From Dinochytrium kinnereticum (taxonomy: Eukaryota > Chytridiomycota > Chytridiomycetes > Chytridiales > Chytridiaceae), in NCBI GenBank assembly GCA_027604005.1, contig JADGJT010000209.1:1-34779 (forward strand): a DNA stretch of 34,779 nt. The letters run 5' to 3'. Position numbers and translations under genes: made by a program. Positions 31,368 to 34,779 of this stretch are shown piece after piece. The notes under the pieces were generated by a model. That model saw nothing but the letters and a program-made list of their open reading frames with translations, ran no database searches and had not been told where the DNA came from. Position 1 is the first letter of the stretch. Every line of letters begins with the position of its first letter.

Positions 31368-32216
31368 TGCTGAGTGAGGCGGCAGGTGGCGGATGGATGG
31401 TCCGTTGCAGGTCTTTCTTTTACGTTCTGTCTTCACAACCCAAAGCAAGTGGTGTCTCGCTCAACGAACCTCAAAAAAGTGTCTCTCTGACAATTCTTGC
31501 CGGATTTGCAGAGGCAAAGAAGGAAGATTTTGCAAGGAATTTTAAAGCTGAAAACGGGGAAAGTCAATGGATAATAATAATGATAGTAATGAATCGTTTA
31601 CGCGCAAGTATCATTATTCCTGTTGCTAATAATGATTATACCATCACTGCTGCTGCTGCTGTTTGCCATCATGATGTTCACCGGCATTATTATCGGGCCT
31701 CAATCTATTCAACTGCTGTGATGGGGGATGGTCGAGAAGAAAGGAAAAGAAAGCAAAGAGAGAGGAACCGCAAACACCAGAAACGAAATAAGTGAATTGA
31801 ATAAAATGTAGAGCAAAAAACAAAGATAACGAATACAAAGCGGGCTCAACAGCCGCAAAAGATAGGAAAGAAAAAGTGATGGTCGTCTTCTTGACGCTTC
31901 TCGTAACAAGTTCAAAAGCCAAAAAACCAGTCAACATACAAATATGAAACGGCTGGTCATCAAATAGTGACCCACGGTTATAAATGATGATGGGAAGCCC
32001 CCAGGAAATCAAAGGGAAAACAACCAAACCCCCCCCCAAAAAAAAAACAAAACAAAAAAAACAAAAAAATAACAAACGTAGGAAATTATTCTGAATAACG
32101 AGAGTTTAACCCCTGCTCCGCCATTCCCCATTGCTAGTGCAACAAAACAGGTCATGGAGCATTTAAAGCAAAAGAGAAAAGCAACAAAGTCTATCCAAAA
32201 AAATCCAACGATATCA
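31368..32216. other. intergenic spacer between the two WSC-like genes
   Basis: These 849 bp hold the promoter of copy 1 and the 3' UTR of copy 2. A C-run followed by poly-A/CAAA tracts lies near 32029-32070, and trinucleotide-like ATAATA and GCTGCT patches near 31570-31670. No gene is seen. Confidence 0.45.
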
Positions 32217-34274
32217 TCACCACCGCACAATCGGCTCCTGCTCTTTCTCCGACCTCGCAATACTGACTACCGTATCCACTCTTTGAAAATCCTTGTTCGA
32301 CGACGCAACCGAAGTTGACGCAACGCTAGGAGCCGCTCGACTTCCCCCCAACATACTAAACTCCCAAGCATACCCAGGAGATGACGACGACATGATGACC
32401 TGAGGGTTCTTCACCGCAGCCGCCGCAGCCGCAGTGCTGGGATAATTATACTCTGCAAGATGTCTCGCGGCACGGTCAGTCCTTGCAGAAGGTACGGGCA
32501 TGGGGATGTCCACAGCAAGGCTAGGAAGTTCCTTCGAGTGGAAGCTCGGTTTTCGGGTTCGCCTTGGCTGGTCCGTCTCTGAAGCGGTTCTCTGGCGATT
32601 CAACTCGGGTTTCATGATGACGGGTTCAGGGAGGTAAGGGTTCTTCGAAAAGTCGTTTCTGAGCGTTGTTTCAGAGTTGAGGGAGGAGTCGTTCGAGGCG
32701 GACATTGAGAGTGGGACGGTCGTGTAGGACATGGACTCGCCTGAGGGGGTTGGAGACACACTCGGGTGAATGGGGAAGAGCGCAGAGTCACTGAAATCAG
32801 CGATGGGAAGAAGGATCCCTGGTCTCATGATGGGAGACGGGGGAGGGAGTGATAGGGGCTCGAAATCGGCAATCTTCATGGGGCGAGCCAAGCTGTGAGA
32901 GATGGTTCCACCCCCAACACCAAGCTGAATGTCTAAAGGCTCATCAGCCATCTTCTTCCATGAACCACTTCCATCCCTCTTGAATCCGAGCGCTGCAAGA
33001 CTACCAGCGCCCCCATCACCTCTTTCACCGCGGTCCAGCCCTGCCCTGAAGTTTGACAACGCCATTGCTGCTGCGACGTCATGGTGGGCGGATGCCTCGG
33101 CCTTCTTTTTCTTGATGCGGGAGCGTTGGTGTCTTGCAGCAAAGACTGCAACGAGCGTCCCAATCACGGCGGCCACGCCCACCATCACCGAAATGAGTAC
33201 CGTGGGAGGGGCGTACGAAGAAGTGGAGGATGTAGATGGAGCAGGGGTTGGGCTCGTGAGGTCTACAGGAGCGGTTGGGTTCAAGTTTCCGGGGTCCCCC
33301 CCTCCCATATGGTGGCTGACGATGACGAAACCGTTCCCACTCCCCGCATCGGTTGAGACGATCGTCCGAGCGTCTGTGACCGCATCAAGACCCGTTGGAG
33401 ACGGACCGACAATAAAAACGGTCATGATTCCATCGGGTCCAGTCGTCGTAAGTGTGACGGTCGCGGTGGGGTTGGGACCTCCGGCTTCACCGTGAGCGTA
33501 TCCAGTCGCTGTGACGATCCCATCGGACCCAGTCACGGCAGCAATCACATCCACCACTCCTCCTCCACCGTTTTCCTCTCCATTTCCATTCCCAACCGTC
33601 ACGACAGCGATCGGAGCAGGGGCAGGGGCGGGAGCCTGGCCAGGTGCGGGTGCCGATCCAGGGACATTGGAAACATTCGGGGACGGAGCGGGCGCCGAGT
33701 TTGGGGATGCAGGAACGCCAGAGTTGCCATTGCCACTGTTGCCGCTTCCACTGTTTCCGCTGCCACTGTTGCCGCTCCCGCTGTTTCCGCTGCCACTGTT
33801 GCCGCTCCCACTGTTGCCGCTTCCACTGTTCCCGCTCCCGCTGCTACCGCTTCCACTGTTCCCGCTACCGCTCCCGCTGTTGCCGTTGGTTTTCGGGGAG
33901 ACGGCGAGAATCGGCAGGTTGGTCTTCACTTGGGTGACCTGAGGAGGTTTTGGTGCAGCGGCCACGGTTGGCATAGCTGCGATCGCAGCATCCATCAGCA
34001 CCCAACGATTGTCAAAGCAGTTGAACCCCGACGGAAGCTGACTGTCAAAGCACTGCCTGCATTTGCTGTTATCAAGCCTCGTGCCTTCATATCCCTGTGC
34101 GCAAAAGCATTGGTCGTTGCTGTGGTCCGAGACAGATACTCCGGCGATGGCAAACTTCCTGTTGGAGTCGATGGCGTACTTGTTGCATGTTGATATGCAG
34201 TTGGGGAACTTTTCGCTGGAGATGCGCTGCACTCTCTCAAAGGGCGTTTGCCAGGATCCAGCGTAGCAGGCCAT
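32217..34274 (-). CDS. WSC-like single-pass membrane protein with GSGNS repeat (copy 2)
   Basis: A single open frame of 685 residues from ATG 34274. The N terminus is a compact cysteine domain: C3, C26-x3-C30, C56-x-C58, C72-x2-C75 and C86, with FAIAGVSVS before the CFC pair, matching the WSC carbohydrate-binding pattern of yeast Wsc sensors. Residues about 131-186 are Gly/Ser/Asn repeats, then Pro/Ala-rich and Thr-rich stretches. One strong transmembrane helix (357-380, ISVMVGVAAVIGTLVAVFAA) is followed by a basic stop-transfer (RIKKKK) and a ~300-residue Ser/Pro-rich cytosolic tail. The order fits a cell-wall stress sensor signalling through its tail. Oddly, no signal peptide precedes C3: the frame stays open for 12 codons upstream to a TAG, so a 5' exon carrying the signal is probably missing from this call. 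Confidence 0.77.
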   Translation of the reverse strand: MACYAGSWQTPFERVQRISSEKFPNCISTCNKYAIDSNRKFAIAGVSVSDHSNDQCFCAQGYEGTRLDNSKCRQCFDSQLPSGFNCFDNRWVLMDAAIAAMPTVAAAPKPPQVTQVKTNLPILAVSPKTNGNSGSGSGNSGSGSSGSGNSGSGNSGSGNSGSGNSGSGNSGSGNSGSGNSGNGNSGVPASPNSAPAPSPNVSNVPGSAPAPGQAPAPAPAPIAVVTVGNGNGEENGGGGVVDVIAAVTGSDGIVTATGYAHGEAGGPNPTATVTLTTTGPDGIMTVFIVGPSPTGLDAVTDARTIVSTDAGSGNGFVIVSHHMGGGDPGNLNPTAPVDLTSPTPAPSTSSTSSYAPPTVLISVMVGVAAVIGTLVAVFAARHQRSRIKKKKAEASAHHDVAAAMALSNFRAGLDRGERGDGGAGSLAALGFKRDGSGSWKKMADEPLDIQLGVGGGTISHSLARPMKIADFEPLSLPPPSPIMRPGILLPIADFSDSALFPIHPSVSPTPSGESMSYTTVPLSMSASNDSSLNSETTLRNDFSKNPYLPEPVIMKPELNRQRTASETDQPRRTRKPSFHSKELPSLAVDIPMPVPSARTDRAARHLAEYNYPSTAAAAAAVKNPQVIMSSSSPGYAWEFSMLGGSRAAPSVASTSVASSNKDFQRVDTVVSIARSEKEQEPIVRW
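33726..33890. repeat. 15-bp minisatellite coding GSGNS
   Basis: About eleven imperfect copies of a 15-bp unit of the form CCGCT(G/T)CCACTGTT(G/T), read on the minus strand as Gly-Ser-Gly-Asn-Ser. Copies differ mostly at third codon positions, so the protein repeat is better kept than the DNA. Confidence 0.88.
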
Positions 34275-34779
34275 GATCTCTGGGGCGATGGGTTCTGGTT
34301 GAGTGTCTATCTATAATACTATCCCTTCTCTCTCTCTCTATCTATCTTGCTGAACACACTCTTTCCGTCTTCCCAGCAAAGTTTGTAGATCAGCAGCGAG
34401 AAGACAGAGTGCCCTTGCGCACTGCCCACATGCACACCATTGCTTATTATTATTATGGAAACATTTCATGACAAGGCGTGAAGAGGAAAGAAAGAGAGAA
34501 AGAAGAGAAAGAAAGAAAGAAAGAAAGAGAAAGACGGTGTAGCATGCAGCCCAAAAAAACCAAAGAAAAACAATAAAAAGAGGGACCTCCCTGTTTTCTG
34601 CCAGTCAGGTGCAGGCATTCAGGCACAGGCAGGCATTTGGTTTTCCTTCCCCCCCCATAAATAATAATTAATAAGTAATAAAACACTTTTCTTTCCTTCA
34701 CTGCCTTGTCAGGGTCATTGTGTGACCTTGCGCAGATAGTGTGTGTGTGACCCGCAAAAACTCTTTTTTTTTTTTTTTT
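34275..34779. other. upstream region of WSC-like copy 2 with microsatellites
   Basis: This segment should hold the promoter and any missing 5' exon of the WSC-like copy 2 gene. It contains a TC/TATC microsatellite (34326-34348), a GAAA/GA microsatellite (34481-34534), a C-run near 34650 and a terminal poly-T. A minus-strand frame starting at the ATG near 34471 has a Cys/Leu-rich middle but lacks a convincing donor, so I cannot confirm it as the signal-peptide exon. Confidence 0.45.
34481..34534. repeat. GAAA/GA microsatellite
   Basis: A purine-only tract of GAAA, GA and GAAGA units about 54 bp long in the upstream region of the WSC-like copy 2 gene. Confidence 0.85.

Noticed and set aside
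33492..34193. 233-codon plus-strand frame antisense to WSC-like copy 2
   Set aside because: It is rich in Ala/Val/Ser repeats produced by reading the GSGNS minisatellite backwards; it mirrors the real gene.

Overview
The window is nuclear DNA from an intron-bearing eukaryote, most likely an early-diverging (zoosporic, chytrid-type) fungus. Supporting signs are many short introns (about 50-140 nt) with GTRAGT-like donors and YAG acceptors, A/T tracts between genes, membrane-anchored WSC-like wall proteins, a Bem1/Scd2-type polarity scaffold, and families that chytrids keep but many yeasts lack (LANCL, LITAF, JMJD7). The phylum assignment is inference. I see no tRNA, rRNA, CRISPR array or transposon. 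All exon structures are hand predictions from splice signals and reading-frame continuity.

Sixteen protein-coding genes are supported. From left to right: an atypical NAD-binding epimerase-like protein (-), a DUF4286-like small protein (+), a LITAF-domain protein (-), a mitochondrial hydroxyacyl-thioester dehydratase HTD2 (-), a CinA/PncC-type amidohydrolase (-), a protein kinase with long insertions (+), a LanC-like protein (-), a membrane-anchored MYND-finger/MSS51_C-like protein (+), the EMC7 subunit of the ER membrane complex (+), a ubiquitin-like/WLM metalloprotease (+), a JMJD7-type hydroxylase (-), an uncharacterised 515-residue protein (-), a two-RRM SR splicing factor (+), an SH3-PX-PB1 scaffold (-), and two adjacent WSC-like single-pass membrane proteins (- and -).

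The genes do not form a pathway cluster; this looks like ordinary chromosomal housekeeping plus cell-surface and polarity functions. Notable structure includes a 616-nt GC-AG intron inside the SR-protein RRM2 (typical introns here are 50-140 nt), two start codons facing away from each other only 43 bp apart, predicted microexons of 22 and 32 nt, and a GSGNS-coding minisatellite. There are also a WSC-like pair in which one copy of the cysteine domain seems split by low-complexity sequence, a LITAF domain missing one zinc-knuckle cysteine, and a kinase with three low-complexity insertions. About 2 kb (15057-17024) holds no convincing gene.
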